Assembly (NCBI GenBank): GCA_007922195.1
Contig: ML682067.1
Location: 9,405,007 to 9,469,006 of the forward strand
Direction of reading: 5' to 3'
DNA length: 64,000 nt
Source of the DNA: Podocnemis expansa
Lineage: Eukaryota > Chordata > Testudines > Podocnemididae
The stretch's first letter is position 1. Each line of letters begins with the position of its first letter. Below the pieces are notes generated by a model that was not told the DNA's origin, searched no databases, and worked only from the letters and a program-made list of their open reading frames with translations. The position numbers and the translations under genes were made by a program. Positions 41,365-52,850 of this stretch are shown one piece after another.

Positions 41365-42287
41365 TGAGTGTGTGAGTGATGACATCAGTCTTCAACACTA
41401 GCCTGTCCTGCTCACAGAGTGCCAATACCACCTTAATGGCTAAGGTCAGTGAAGACAAACTGGGAAAAGCAAGAAGAATCCACCCTAGAAAGAATGGGGC
41501 AAAAAGCCCCATCAAGAACAATATTGAAGTCACATTTGCCATTAACTGATGACTCTGTTATACAGTACCCTGAGGCAACGACATACAGCAAGAACCATGG
41601 ACTCAAAAGCAACAATCAGGACTGGTAACTATACATGACCAATGGCAGACCATGTGGGGGTGGGGATGTACACATACTAGATATATTAACATAGCTGTGT
41701 TTTTCTCATAATGAACATGGCATATTGCTTTGTCCCCCTGAGTAAGATCCTGATAGTGTTTTAAGTATAACAGTAAGAAGATACACTTTAACAATTTACC
41801 TTATTGAGTAGTTAACTTATGGTCAAAAAGTTACTTTCAGAAACCACTACTACTTCAGTACATAACTGCAACCATATAGATCCCAATCTTGAAAATGCTC
41901 ACCCATACATTTAATTTTACACACACAAGTAATTCCACTGCACACAGTGGGTCTCCTCGGTGTATTGTTCACTAGTGCAGAGTGCAGTCTATACTGGAGT
42001 ACTCATGCAGTAAGTTACTCACATTGCAGGATGAAGGTCTTTACATTGTAACTGCTTGGTAATCAGCAAATAGTTTAAATCTTTCCATCAGTACATGGAT
42101 ACCAGAAGGGTGGGAGATTATTTGTTTTGGCTTCTTTTTTTTGCTTGTTTGTTTTAAAATTGCTGAGGAAAGGAAAGAGCCCATCCTGAAAGCTGTTGGA
42201 CAATCTCAACTCCCACTGATGTAAATGGGAGGTAAGAACACTCACAAATTGCATGTTTCTACAACGTATTTAAGTATATACCTAATT

Positions 42288-42662
42288 CTGTGGGGTTCAA
42301 CCTTTTTTCATTTGCTGACTCCTAAAATATTTTGAATAGAGGTATGGACTCCTTTGGAAATTCAGCCTGTGGTTCACGAACCCCCACCAGAGGTCTGAGA
42401 CTGAAACTGACTGAACAGAATTTGACTATAAACATTACATGGGCTCAGCATGGCATTTGATGCTGCATCTGAAAGAGTGTTAAACTGCAGGCTTCTATGG
42501 TAATGACACCACTTCTGGGTTTTGACTGGTAGGTGGGGTATTCATTTACTTTTGACTGACCAGAAAACTGATTCCTTTTCTGGGATCTGAACTTTATTTC
42601 CAAATTCACTTTCCGCAGACCCTTACAAAAAGGCTGTGGACTCCCTGGTTGAAAACTAGCAG
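42288..42662. mobile_element. hAT-type MITE, old
   Basis: The ends are CTGTGGGGTTCAACC and, inverted, CTGCTAGTTTTCAACC. The interior has ATGGACTCCTTTGGAAATTC near the left and CTGTGGACTCCCTGG near the right end, giving longer imperfect terminal complementarity. Flanking octamers match only partly. Length is 375 bp. Confidence 0.6.
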
Positions 42663-44850
42663 CCTACCATTAAGCATGTAACTATTCTCATTTGCTGTAA
42701 TGGGATTACCCTCATGCTTATAATTAGAACCACGCTTAAAATCCTTGCTGAAACAGAGCCTAAATGAAAAAAACATGTCTTTAAATTCTAAGCAAATACA
42801 ATTTTAATAATAAAAAGCTTTAATAAAGGTTTAAGTTAATCTCATAAGAGGAAGAAAATTAAGAGTTAATAAGGGCTATGAGTAGATTTTGCATAAAACA
42901 ACTACGATTAATGTCTCTTCAGCGCTTTAAACTCATAAATCACTATATAAATGATAAGTATTATTAGATGACCTACTGGTGCGACTCCCTCTTGATTATA
43001 TAGGTTCCATATGGTGAGTGAAGAACCTAGCAGAAATTTTAACTATGATATCACTTTGCTTTTGCTGATTGAAAAGACCTAAATTTATATTTAAATACTG
43101 TTGCTTTTACATTCTTTCACAATAAAAATCTACACTGAAGCATTTTACCTTTTTATTTAATGCTTGCACAAGACCAGTTCCCAAAAAATTATGAGTAACT
43201 GAATTTTAATTCTACTAAGTCAAATTTCAAAATTTCTTCATCTACAGTCTTTAGGATCTAAATCTTCAGTTCTTTCTTTTACAGCTTACTTTTCGATCGG
43301 ATCTAGCCTTTTCCCCTTCCTTTGAGTCATTTAATGAAAATTTTAACCAAATACAATTTATAGCTTCCATATGGAAAATGGTGCTTTTTAGCATGTTAAT
43401 TGTCACAATGATGCTCTAAGCAAAATGAAAAAAGGACAGCAGCTCTTTTTTAAATTTACATACTTTTCCAATAATTCCTTTATTTCTTTCATATTTTACC
43501 AAAAGAGATGCATTATAATAGAAGCTTTATTATTCTTTATAATTAGCCACCATCAACATTTATTAAAAACTAATCATTTCCATTCCACAGCAGTGAATTG
43601 TGATACATCCCATACGGAGTGTTGCATCACTGAACGCATCAGGCAGGCAGAACACAATGATTAGAAGTGCCAGTTTTCGTTTCGCAAGCCCCTGTTCCCT
43701 ATACAACTTTTTAACCATTTTATGGTAATTTTATAAAAATGCTTAATACATATCTTTTAGAAACTAACAGTTGAGCCGAAGAAGCACTTCATGCATTCAG
43801 AAAGTTCTATGTAAATACTCTTACAGGGCTTGAGACCAATAGCATAAAGCTTAAATTTCCAAATGTGAAAGCTAGGAATTCCTTCTTTCATATGATCTGA
43901 AAGAAACTTCCTCTCTCCAACCATATAAAGCACTCATTTCTAGCTCTGGTGGTTTTGCAGGGTATGTAAACTTAGATCACATTCAAATTACCATCTTCTT
44001 TTTCCTTATTTGAATCCAGAAATCGTTCACTGACCTCTAGGTGAAAAACAACCAGAGTTAGACACCAGTGCTTTATACCATCAGACAATGTAAACTCTTA
44101 GCTTTCTGAGGTGGAGATTAGTACTTTTATATTAAGATACATAAAAGCTGACTGCTAAAATCATGAAGACAAAACTGTTGCACAGGAGCCTCGTTGATGA
44201 ATCACTAATTTTTTTTTTAGTGACATTTTAATATTTCCAAAATGTTGGTCCTGCACCAGTTAATAAATAAATATCAGTCTCTGGAAACTATTTTAATTTT
44301 TTTTCAGTTATAATACATAGTTGGGCTTAATTAGAAATAAACAACAGATTTAAGAAAATCCTCTACTATGGAAGTTAGCCTTCTAACCCAGCTTCACTAA
44401 ATTCAACTCAGCCACTTGCCTGAAGTAAAAAAAAAAGCAAACAAAATAAACCCAAATCAGTACATTTGTATTTGTCTTCCCATCAACATCACAGTAAGGG
44501 AGAAAGGGTGTGTAAGACTGGGCTGTCAAAAACTGCCTTCAGTCACAATATTGACAGCAAAGGAGACACAGAATCAAGCCTTGTTCCTGAAAACACTTAA
44601 TGTACATGCCAAGCTTCACTTTCATAAGGCCTCACCCAAATCCACTGAAGTCAAGGAAAGTTATCCCATTGATTTAGCATCTGGGTTGTAAGCAGTTCCA
44701 ATAACCTCAATGAGATGGACTATCCCTAGTAATAATACTAAGTCTGTGTTTTCAGGACAACATAGAAATTGAAACTAGACAACCGTATATAGCCTGATAT
44801 TTGCTGGTTTGCCTAGCATTATTTAAACCTTTGTATTATTAAATATAATA

Positions 44851-44872
44851 AAATAATAATAATAATAATAAT
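44851..44872. repeat. (AAT)n microsatellite
   Basis: About seven AAT units lie in an AT-rich context, followed by ACTAACAAC. Confidence 0.9.
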
Positions 44873-45052
44873 ACTAACAACATCGCATAGAACATAAAAT
44901 GCTTATTCAGCAACCTGTCTAGGAGTAAGAATTGCCCCAAGACAAGCCCAAAATCTGGAAACTGAAAAGGAAACTTACTGTTTCCCCCACTCCCGGGTAT
45001 AATTTTCTGTGTTGCATCTCCTGAGAGGCACAACACAGAAGTTAGCTGGTTG

Positions 45053-45404
45053 CAGGGGTGTCACTGCCCCAGGGAAGAACTTGGGGCACTGGCCCAGGCC
45101 ATGCCCCCTGCCAGGAGGCCATGCCCCTGGCCGCAGGCCACACTCCCCGCTGGGGTTGGGGACAGGAGCGGCCTCCACGGCCGCGGGCAGCTGAGCCCTG
45201 GATCCCCAGCCTGGGACGGGAACACTGCGGCTGAGCCCCAAATCCCCAGCCAGGACATGGTCGCCGCAGCCACAGGTGGCTGGGTCTCGGATCTCCGGTC
45301 TGATCAGGCCGGAGACCGGGAGAGGCAGGTCCTGCCAGATCCAGGGCACTGGCGCCAAGATTCGGGGCACATGCCCCGTGTGCCCAGGGCCAGCGACACC
45401 CCTG
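45053..45404. mobile_element. hAT-type MITE with perfect 8-bp TSD and GC-rich interior
   Basis: The 352-bp element runs from CAGGGGTGTCACTGCCCC to, inverted, CAGGGGTGTCGCTGG. The flanks are GCTGGTTG at 45045-45052 and GCTGGTTG at 45405-45412, perfect. The interior is GC-rich and CpG-rich, with degenerate units around CTGAGCCCCAAATCCCCAGC at about 43-bp spacing. Retained CpGs and the intact TSD suggest a fairly recent insertion. Overlapping ORFs of 60-159 codons on both strands are artefacts of composition. Confidence 0.93.
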
Positions 45405-45590
45405 GCTGGTTGTCATCAATTTTTCAATCCTGGAGTAGATTAACAAGTCTGCTCTATAGAAAAGCCACACAACAAACAAAGTACTCAAACATGGGAAAGT
45501 TAATGGTCTACTTTTCCAAAAGTGACTAGTGATTTTCTTTTTTTGAGTTTACAACCACAAACATTTTTTTTTACATGACAAATGACCAGT

Positions 45591-45677
45591 AAGGAGTCTG
45601 GTGGCACTTTTAAAGACAAATAAATTTATTTATCACATATAAACTTGTTAGTCTTCAAAAGTGCGACCAGACTTCTT
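45591..45677. repeat. Fold-back (inverted) repeat element
   Basis: AAGGAGTCTGGTGGCACTTT on the left pairs with AAAGTGCGACCAGACTTCTT on the right; arms are about 37 bp with a short AT-rich loop. The same arm sequence, diverged, occurs at 47157-47231 and 47331-47408. A tail of CTTCTTCTTTTTTTT-type sequence follows. Such repeats are common in turtle and crocodilian DNA; I cannot assign a class. Confidence 0.7.
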
Positions 45678-45879
45678 CTTCTTTTTTTTTTTTTTGCTGG
45701 ACTACACTAGCACAGCTACTCTTCTGGAAAGTAAAGGTCTTAAGTCCGGCACCCAAAAAAGAAAAACCAAAATCATTGGTCACCTTTGAAAATTTGAGTC
45801 TAAATGTATTATGCAAATTTCTACTGAAACTGAACAGCAGAGATACAAATGATCTGGATACCTGGCACCTTCTCATCAA

Positions 45880-47100
45880 GGCACTGTGCTAATGACAGCA
45901 TCGGACTGCTGTACAGGAACAACAGATTATATTACGTGTTCTTGCTCCACTCTTCATCTTCTAACCCCTTCCTCCCCTATTACTAATATTCTTCCTCTTA
46001 TGGATGCCAAGACTGCTGTCCAGGTCTCTGTTACCCTACGGTGTTTTGTTACAACTGCCTCTTACTACAACTACAGATCACTGAAGTGCCAGCAAACTGT
46101 TCCATGTGCCTATCACAGACTTGTTTACATTGGACAGTTTCCATTCATCTGGTCATGTGTTCACTGGAATGACAAAGGCCCTCTGGTGGTATGAAAACTT
46201 GTATCCAGACAACACACCAATCCAGTCAGCCAAGGAGCTGCTATTCAAAGTGGTCCTTGCTGCTGCTTCAGCATCCAAAGCTGTAACTAAGGAATTTAGC
46301 ACCCCTTACAACGGCTGGTGCCTGAGGTGAGCGGCGAGGAATGTACCCTTAAATGGAGCCACTCTGGCCCCCCTGGGACAAAGACCCGCTTGCCCCAATG
46401 TAGTTATGGCCCTGTCACCACCTGCCACTGTGACACCACCAGTAAAGGCCATATCCAGGCTCTGCTTTCCAATCAAATCATAACTCACCTGGATGGATAT
46501 CTCATAATTTTATTTCTTAGTGGCTATTAATCTCTCTTATTCTGTGGTTATTTTAAGTTCGTTCTTAAAAATCTTGCTACTTTGCCTTTGTCTTTATTCC
46601 CCATCTCCCTACTTCACTACTCGACCCTAAAGCAGATCATGCATATGAAAGGATTTAGGTGTTCACTGCACCTCACTTATGCGTTCAATATGTCAAAAAG
46701 GAGGGAACTGTTAGATTTTAATATTATAACTTTTTAGATATTTCTTTCTGTCAGGTCTGTTATATCTTAGATACCCCTCCAGCCAGCAAGCTGGGGCATG
46801 AAACTCACACAAGTAACAGATAGGTGTACCAGGCCCACCCATGTGAATGGTGTTGTAAACAATCAAAAAGGCAGCAGCCAGCTGCCTCCTCAGAAGCCCT
46901 GACTTAGATGGGAATACATTCCCCAGACTTTCTGCCACATACCCCACTTAACTGTAAGGACTCTCCTCTCCACCTTATTCCCCACCCTAATTGTAGTCAT
47001 AAGGTCTTTGATACAGAATTTTAATTACATTAGTCATTATCACCTCTGTTCTCTCCTGGTGGAAAAATGTCAGTATTTGAAAGTAAATAGGTAAAGAATT
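45880..47100 (+). mobile_element. Possible endogenous-retrovirus-like 3' remnant
   Basis: A purine tract AAAAAGGAGGGAA at 46695-46707 is followed by CTGTTAGA, the arrangement of a polypurine tract and LTR start. Upstream, a broken plus-strand frame (45886-46194) contains closely spaced cysteines and could be from an envelope gene, but no diagnostic motif was found. Sequence from 46709 to about 47050 would be the LTR; its end and a poly(A) signal were not located. A hAT MITE (46276-46414) interrupts the upstream part. All reading frames are broken. Confidence 0.3.
46276..46414. mobile_element. Short hAT-type MITE (CAGGGCCATAACTAC family)
   Basis: The right end, inverted, reads CAGGGCCATAACTACATTGG; the left reads CAAAGCTGTAACTAAGG. 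The flanks TCAGCATC and TCACCACC match at 6 of 8. The 139-bp element shares its termini with 32719-33208 but lacks the GC-rich interior, so it is probably a deletion derivative. Confidence 0.72.
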
Positions 47101-47113
47101 GTAAATGGATTAT

Positions 47114-47410
47114 TGCCAAGTTCCAAAGGGGCAGCCATGTTAGTCTAGTTCCGCAGAAGAAGCAAGGAGTCCTGCAGCACTTAAAGACTAACAGATTTAT
47201 TTATGCATGAGTTTTCATGGGAGAAAATCCCAGGAACAACTGCATGACCTGATCCCATGTCTTACACTCCCTTGCATTTATTTTCATCCTATTCTGTAAG
47301 TTCCCTTATCTTCAAAGCGTCTTACAAAGCGGGATTTTCTCCCATGAAAGCTCATGCGACAAATAAATCTATTAGTCTTTAAGTGCCACAGGACTCCTTG
47401 CTTCTTTTCC
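47114..47410. mobile_element. Fold-back element with an 11-bp perfect TSD
   Basis: Arms of about 75 bp (47157-47231 and 47331-47408) are inverted copies: GAAGCAAGGAGTCCTGCAGC, AAAGACTAACAGATTTATTT and GGGAGAAAATCCC on the left reappear inverted on the right. The flanks are AAATGGATTAT at 47103-47113 and AAATGGATTAT at 47411-47421. The left tail outside the arms reads AGGGGCAGCCATGTTAGTCT. The 11-bp duplication is longer than for hAT or Tc1/mariner and fits target-primed retroposition or another integrase class. Confidence 0.8.
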
Positions 47411-47823
47411 AAATGGATTATGTAATTGATAAAGAACCATATATATTTGACTACTGTAACATCACCGATTTGAAGGTGAATCTAGTCAGCCTTCTTTCTC
47501 AGTACCTGCACACCCACTACTAATCAAGGTCAGATACAATGGTTGAGCAAGCCCCAAGCGGAAAGACTCTGCCACTGGCAGGACCCTGGTTTGGGGTGAA
47601 GTGGAGTCTAGTGGGAATCTGATCCTCTCCCCACTTTCCTAGTCACCCTAGAGTATTTAGATCTTCCTGGCCTGCAACTATAGAGGACACAGAGTTTACT
47701 TGCTCTACCCAAGACCAGAGACTGTCCAAGGGACAGTCGCTACAGACTCCTTCACCCTGCCCCACTCTACCTGGGGCTAGGCCAAGGCCTGAAGCACTAC
47801 TGAGACTGCAAGTTTTTCCTCAT

Positions 47824-48222
47824 TTAAATACTGTGGACTCTCCTGAGCAGGACTGTTTGGGAGGTGTGGCCTTTCTCAAAGTCTGCCTTGAGGAATTGCC
47901 TCAGTGCCCCTGCTGGCCAGACTGATAACCAGCATACAGTCCTGTTTGTTGTCTGGGAGATCTGAAGTAAACTGGGCTTTTTTTCATGTATGCTGTGGTC
48001 ACAATTAGAAAGAAGAGGTGAATAACTTGCTAGTCTCATTAAGACTGTAAAAGATGAGTACACCATTCTCCCTAACAGATTTAGCCGTTTCCTATCTTTG
48101 TCCTGCAGGGTAGATTTGTAGTTCGTTTCCCTCACTGACTGGCTATATCTATTACTAATGAATCTGCTGGTAGACTTGTAAAAATCTATTCCCTTCAGCA
48201 GGAATGTACCATTATCAGTCAT
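47824..48222 (-). pseudogene. DIRS gag-like fragment (copy 3)
   Basis: The frame has KRLNLLGRMVYSSFTVLM, RLASYSPLLSNCDHS and LRQFLKADFEKG. It aligns with 24954-25238 in copy 2 (KRVGMLGMKVYTSTTTLQ, LRIANYTALLSNYDCD). The N-terminal side is cut by the CR1 insertion near 48240. Confidence 0.65.
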
Positions 48223-48496
48223 TTCTTTTATTTAAAGGGGGTAGGCGACCAAAGCCCACAGGTAAGTCACAGTGAGGAAAACCTGGGGAAAGGGCTGGAA
48301 CTTGGGGGATGTGGGGACTGTAATGCCAGGGATAATAGAGAGAGTAATCAGAATTAGGAAGCAGGGGAATCAAATCATCATCTTAAGTGTCCTAATGAAG
48401 CCCTAATACCTGAGGTGAGTGGAGAAGGAGGACACCGGGGCGGGGGGAAGGAGGGAGGAAGATGCAACAGGGGAGATAAATTGACAGAGGAAAGTA

Positions 48497-49261
48497 GTGG
48501 TATTGGCTGGGTATTTTAGGTGCCTGTACACAAATGTGAGGAACCTGGGAAACAAGCAGGAAGAATTGGTAGTACTGGCACAGACAGGGAACTATGATGT
48601 AATTGGAATAACGGAGACATGGTGGGATAGCTTGCATGACTGGAGCACTTCTATGGATGGGAATAAACTATTCAGGAAGGACAAGCAGGGAAGAAGAGGT
48701 GGAGGTGTAGCGCTATATGTAAAAGATCTATATGACTGCCCGGTGCTCCACTATAAAAGTGGAAACAAGCCAGTTGAAAGTCTGTGGGTTAAGTTTAGAG
48801 GAGAGTGCAACTAGGGTGATGTCATGGTGGGTGTCTGCTATAGACCACCAGACCAGAAGGAGCAGGTGAATGAGACTTTCGACGGACAACTAGCAGAAGT
48901 TTCCAGATCACGGTTCCTGGTTCTCACGGGGGATTTCAATTATCCTGACATCTGCTGGGAGGGCAATATACGAAGGCCATCCACAAAGTTTCTGCAGATC
49001 ACTGAAGACAACTTCCTGGTACAAATGCTGGAGGAACCAACCAGGGGCCTTGCAACTCTTGACCTGCTGCTCACAAACAGAGAATTGATCAGGGAAGTAA
49101 AAGTGAATGGCAACCTGGGCAGCAGGGACTATGAAATGGTGAAGTTCAGAAACCTGATCAAAGGAAGAGAGGAAAGAAGCAAAATGCAAACCCTGGACTT
49201 CAGAAAAGCAGATTTTTGGTTCCCTCAGGGAACTGATGGGCAGGATTCCCAGGGAGGCTGA
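48497..49261 (+). pseudogene. CR1 endonuclease domain (copy 1)
   Basis: The frame has LYTNVRNLGNKQEEL, DVIGITETWWDS, GGGVALYVKD, VGVCYRPPDQ and LVLTGDFNYPDICWEG, the motif order of the APE-type endonuclease, with the catalytic E of TETWW, the D of GDFN and the usual YRPP box. A TAG at about 48812 interrupts it where a glutamine codon is usual (CAG to TAG), probably a C-to-T change at a methylation-independent site. The end is lost to a frameshift. Confidence 0.88.
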
Positions 49262-49339
49262 TCTGAAGGGGAAAGGCATCCAAAATATCTGCTGTATTTT
49301 AAAGAAACCCTGGTAAGAGCACAGGAAAATACCATAACA

Positions 49340-51176
49340 ATGTGCAGAAAGAACAGCAAATGTGGAATGCACCCAGCATGGCTTAGCAGAGAACTGTGCG
49401 GTGAGCTGAAACATAAAAGGGCTTCTTATAAGAAGTGGAAGCTTGGACAGATGACTGGGGAGGCATATAAAGATATTGCTTCAGACCTCAGGAATAAAAA
49501 TCAGAAAGGCCAAAGGGCCATTGGAGTTGAAACTAGCAAGGGATGTGAAGGATAATAGGCATGTCAGCAACAAGAAGAGGATCAGGGATGGTGTAGGTCC
49601 CTTACTGAATGGGGCAGTATCCTTGTGGTGGATGATACAGAAAAGCCTGAAGTACTCAATGCTTTTTTTACTTCAGCCTTCACAGGCAGTCAGCTCCCAG
49701 GCTACTACACTGGGTAACACAGAATGGAGACAAGGAGAGCAGCCCATGGTGATGGAAGGTCAGGATAGGGACTACTTAAAGAAGTTAGATGTGTACAAGT
49801 CTATAGGGTTGGATGAACTGCATCTGAGGGTGCTGAGGGAGTTGGTCGATGTGATTGCAGAGCGCTGGCTATTATCTCTGAAAACTCGGGTCGAATGGGG
49901 GAGGTCCCAGGGGATTTGGAAGAAGGCCAATATTGTAACCATCTTCAAGAAAAGAAAAAAGGAGGATACGGGGAACTACAGATCTGTCAGCCTCACCTCA
50001 ATTCCTGGAAAAATCATGGTGCAGATCCTCAAAAAATCCATCCTGAAATAACTGGAGGAAAATAGAGTGATCATGAGTAGTCAGCATGGATTCAACAAGG
50101 ACAAATCATGCCTGACCAACTTCATTGCCTTCAATGATGAGATGACTGGATCTGTGGATGCAGGAATAGCTGTTGACGTGATATAGCTTGACTTTAGCAA
50201 GGCCTTTGATACCGTTTCTCATAGCATTCTCATCAGAAAGTGAGGTAAGCACGGGTTGGATGACTAGACCATAAGGTGGATAGAAAACTGGCTAGATCAA
50301 CAGTTTCAGCAAGCAGGAATCAATGGCTCAATGTCTAGTTGGCAACAAGTAATCAGTGGAGTACCCCAGGGGTCGGGTCCTGGGCCTGTTCTGTTCAACA
50401 TCTTCATTAACGATCTTGATGATGAGATGGATCGCACGCTCAGTAAGTTTATGGATGATACCAAGCTGGGGGGAATGGTAGACATGCTGGAGGGTAGGAA
50501 CAGGATTCAGGGAGACCTAGACAAACTGGAGCAGTGGGCCAAAAGAAATGTCATGAGGTTCAAAAAGGACAAGTGCAAAGTCCTACACTTAGGATGGAAA
50601 AACCCCATGTACTGCTACAGGCTGGAGGCCAACTGGCTAAGCAGCAATACTTTAGAAAAGGACCTTGGGGTTATGGTGGATGGGAGGCTGGATAGGAGTT
50701 AACAGGGTGTTCTTGCTGCCAAAAAGGCTAATGGCATATTGGGCTGTATCAGCAGGAGCATTGCCAGCAGATCGAGGGATGTGGTTATTCCCCTCTATTC
50801 AGCACTGGTGGGGATGCATCTAAAATACTGTGTCCAGTTTTGGGCTCCCAACTACAAAAAAGATGTGGATAAATTAGAAAGAGTACAGCAGAGGGCAACA
50901 AAAATGATAAGGGGGTTGGGATACATGACTTATGAAGAGAGACTGAAGGAACTAGGCTTACTTAGCCTGCAGAAGAGAAGACTGAGGGGGGATTTGATAG
51001 CAACCTTCAACTCCTTGAAGGGGTGCTCCAGAGAGGAGAGAGCTAGGCTGTTCTCAGTAGTATCAGAGAACAGAACAACAAGTAACAGTTTCAAGTTGCA
51101 GCTGGGGAGGTCAAGGCTGGATATCAGGAAAAATTTTCTCACTAGGAGTGGTGAAGCATTGGAATGGGTTGCCTAG
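49340..51176 (+). pseudogene. CR1 reverse transcriptase and C-terminal region (copy 1)
   Basis: Parts in order are WKKANIVTIFKKRKKED and VSLTSIPGK (up to 50051), a broken segment with [14 protein letters not shown] (about 50185-50235), [35 protein letters not shown] (the catalytic FADD box here reads FMDD), and [31 protein letters not shown] stop at about 50701 and several frameshifts inactivate it. Segments between 50051 and 50331 contain further stops. Confidence 0.9.
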
Positions 51177-51329
51177 GGAGGTAGTAGAATCTCTGTCTTT
51201 GGAGATATTTAAGGTCTGGTTAGACAATTCCCTGGCCTGGATGATTTAGTGAAAGCGGTCCTGCTTTTAGTAGGGGGTTGGACTAGACAACCTCATGAGG
51301 TCCCTTTCAACCCTATGATTCTATGATTC

Positions 51330-52850
51330 ATGGGAGGAACTGTACCTGCCGTTTGCCATATGGTATTGGCTTGCTCCATTAATACTTCATTCACTGAGAG
51401 AGCAATTTTTGAGGATGTGCCACCCTGAAGGATTTTTAACAATTTGTGACGTGACTCCATCATCTTCTCCAATGGTAACTCAAGCTCCTATTTAATAGGT
51501 CATTAAGCTGTTTTGGGTCACCCACCAGAGCGGAAGTAGAGGGAATAACAACTTCATCTGGGGATTAGGAGGAACTGTGTATTGTGGAGGGTGGTTCTTG
51601 CTCTCCAGTTGTGTTAGTCATGTGACAATATTCCACAACCCTCAAAGAAGCTGATGGTCATGCATGAATGGATGATCTCTGTCTCATAGTGTGAGAACTT
51701 GTTGGTCTACCATATGGTCTAGAATGAGATGAACATGCTTCTCAGTCATGCCAACACATATGACATGGCACATGTGTCTGACAACATGGGGGTCCATAAC
51801 ATAGACATGGTGCTTGTCCCCTCCTGGATGTATAGCCCCTTGACTCCACAGATGGCCTGGTGGGTGAGGAGTGTTCAGAGGAAAAATGAGCTCCATCTAG
51901 GTTACTATCCTCTGACAACAAAGAGCATACCACTGAGAGTTCTTGGCCAAATCACATGGGGCAGTGCTCAAATTCTGAATGAGGAGAAGACATAAGAGGA
52001 CATTGTTTATGCTTCCTCTTATGAGATGGTGCCACCAGTGCAGAGGCTATGAACAGTGCTGCTCCAGCATTCAGTAACATTTGTGGTATCAGCACTGCTG
52101 ATGGTGCCATTTAAAGATCTGGTGACGGCATCAGTGTCAAGAGTTGTGTCAGTACCATTTCCTTTTCCAGTGCTGCATTCAGTGCTGCAGTTTGAGACTG
52201 TGCCGTGATCAGCTCCACTGAACAGTGTTCAGACATCTTGGGTGCCATATCTTTTCTTGGTACAGCAGTGGAGGACTGTTCATGTTTATTCCTTGTCTAG
52301 TTGCATGGACATTTCGAGTCGTTCAGTTTTAGGGTCTGGAATGAAACCAATCATATCTTCAGTACTGTATACTGCAGACATACTGTTGATGAGGGCTTTT
52401 TCTTAGATGCTGCTGCCTCCAGCAGTGATGAAGCTCTTCATCTTGGCACATGGGGCTGTTTGACAGAGACAGGCTTCTTATATCCCATGTCAGATGGTGG
52501 TCTGTGGGAATTTTCATTAATTTGAGTTTCAGTCTCAGGTCTCTATCTTTTCTGGTCTTTGCACTCATCTTCCTGTAGTGGCTGCATTTTTGGGTAACAT
52601 GAGTTTACCCTAAGCAGCGGAGACATTGCAAATGTCCACCTGAGGCAAGCATGGCTTCATTACAATGGGAACGCCTCTTAAAGCCTGGTGAGCCTGGCAT
52701 GTTAAAGTAGAACAGTAAATTAAGAACTAAGAATTAACTGAAACTTGTGATATAGGAAACAGTAAAATATATTATTAACTAATTTCATTTTTTAAAGACT
52801 GATTCTAAAGAACTGATTAAAACTGACTAAACTATGACTAACTAATACTA
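51330..52850 (-). pseudogene. DIRS gag region, right-hand part (copy 3)
   Basis: The minus-strand frame at 52359-52568 starts MSAKTRKDRDLRLKLKLM, and upstream sequence gives GHLQCLRCLG and a following KCSHYRK, matching the Cys/His-containing gag segment of copy 2. Farther left (51340-52350) only scattered fragments remain. No ORF is intact. Confidence 0.55.

Larger units (their letters stand above)
48240..51329 (+). mobile_element. CR1 LINE copy 1, about 3.1 kb, ORF2 nearly full length but broken
   Basis: The plus strand carries an endonuclease (48497-49261), reverse transcriptase (49476-50702) and the conserved C-terminal part (50739-51176), ending with GGTTGGACTAGACAACCTC and a CCCTATGATTCTATGATT tail. 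This order and tail define chicken-repeat-1 LINEs. In-frame stops lie at about 48812 (TAG) and 50701 (TAA), and frameshifts near 49220 and 50050. Copies do not usually make a TSD, and none was seen. It lies inside DIRS copy 3. Confidence 0.92.

Noticed and set aside
41433..41794. Candidate ARID2 upstream exons in minus-strand ORFs
   Set aside because: None of the minus-strand ORFs between 39552 and 64000 resembles the ARID start or exon 3, and none has the right phase.
45042..45529. ORFs of 131-159 codons on both strands
   Set aside because: Same reason: GC-rich MITE interior at 45053-45404, and the frames run out into AT-rich flank without conserved sequence.
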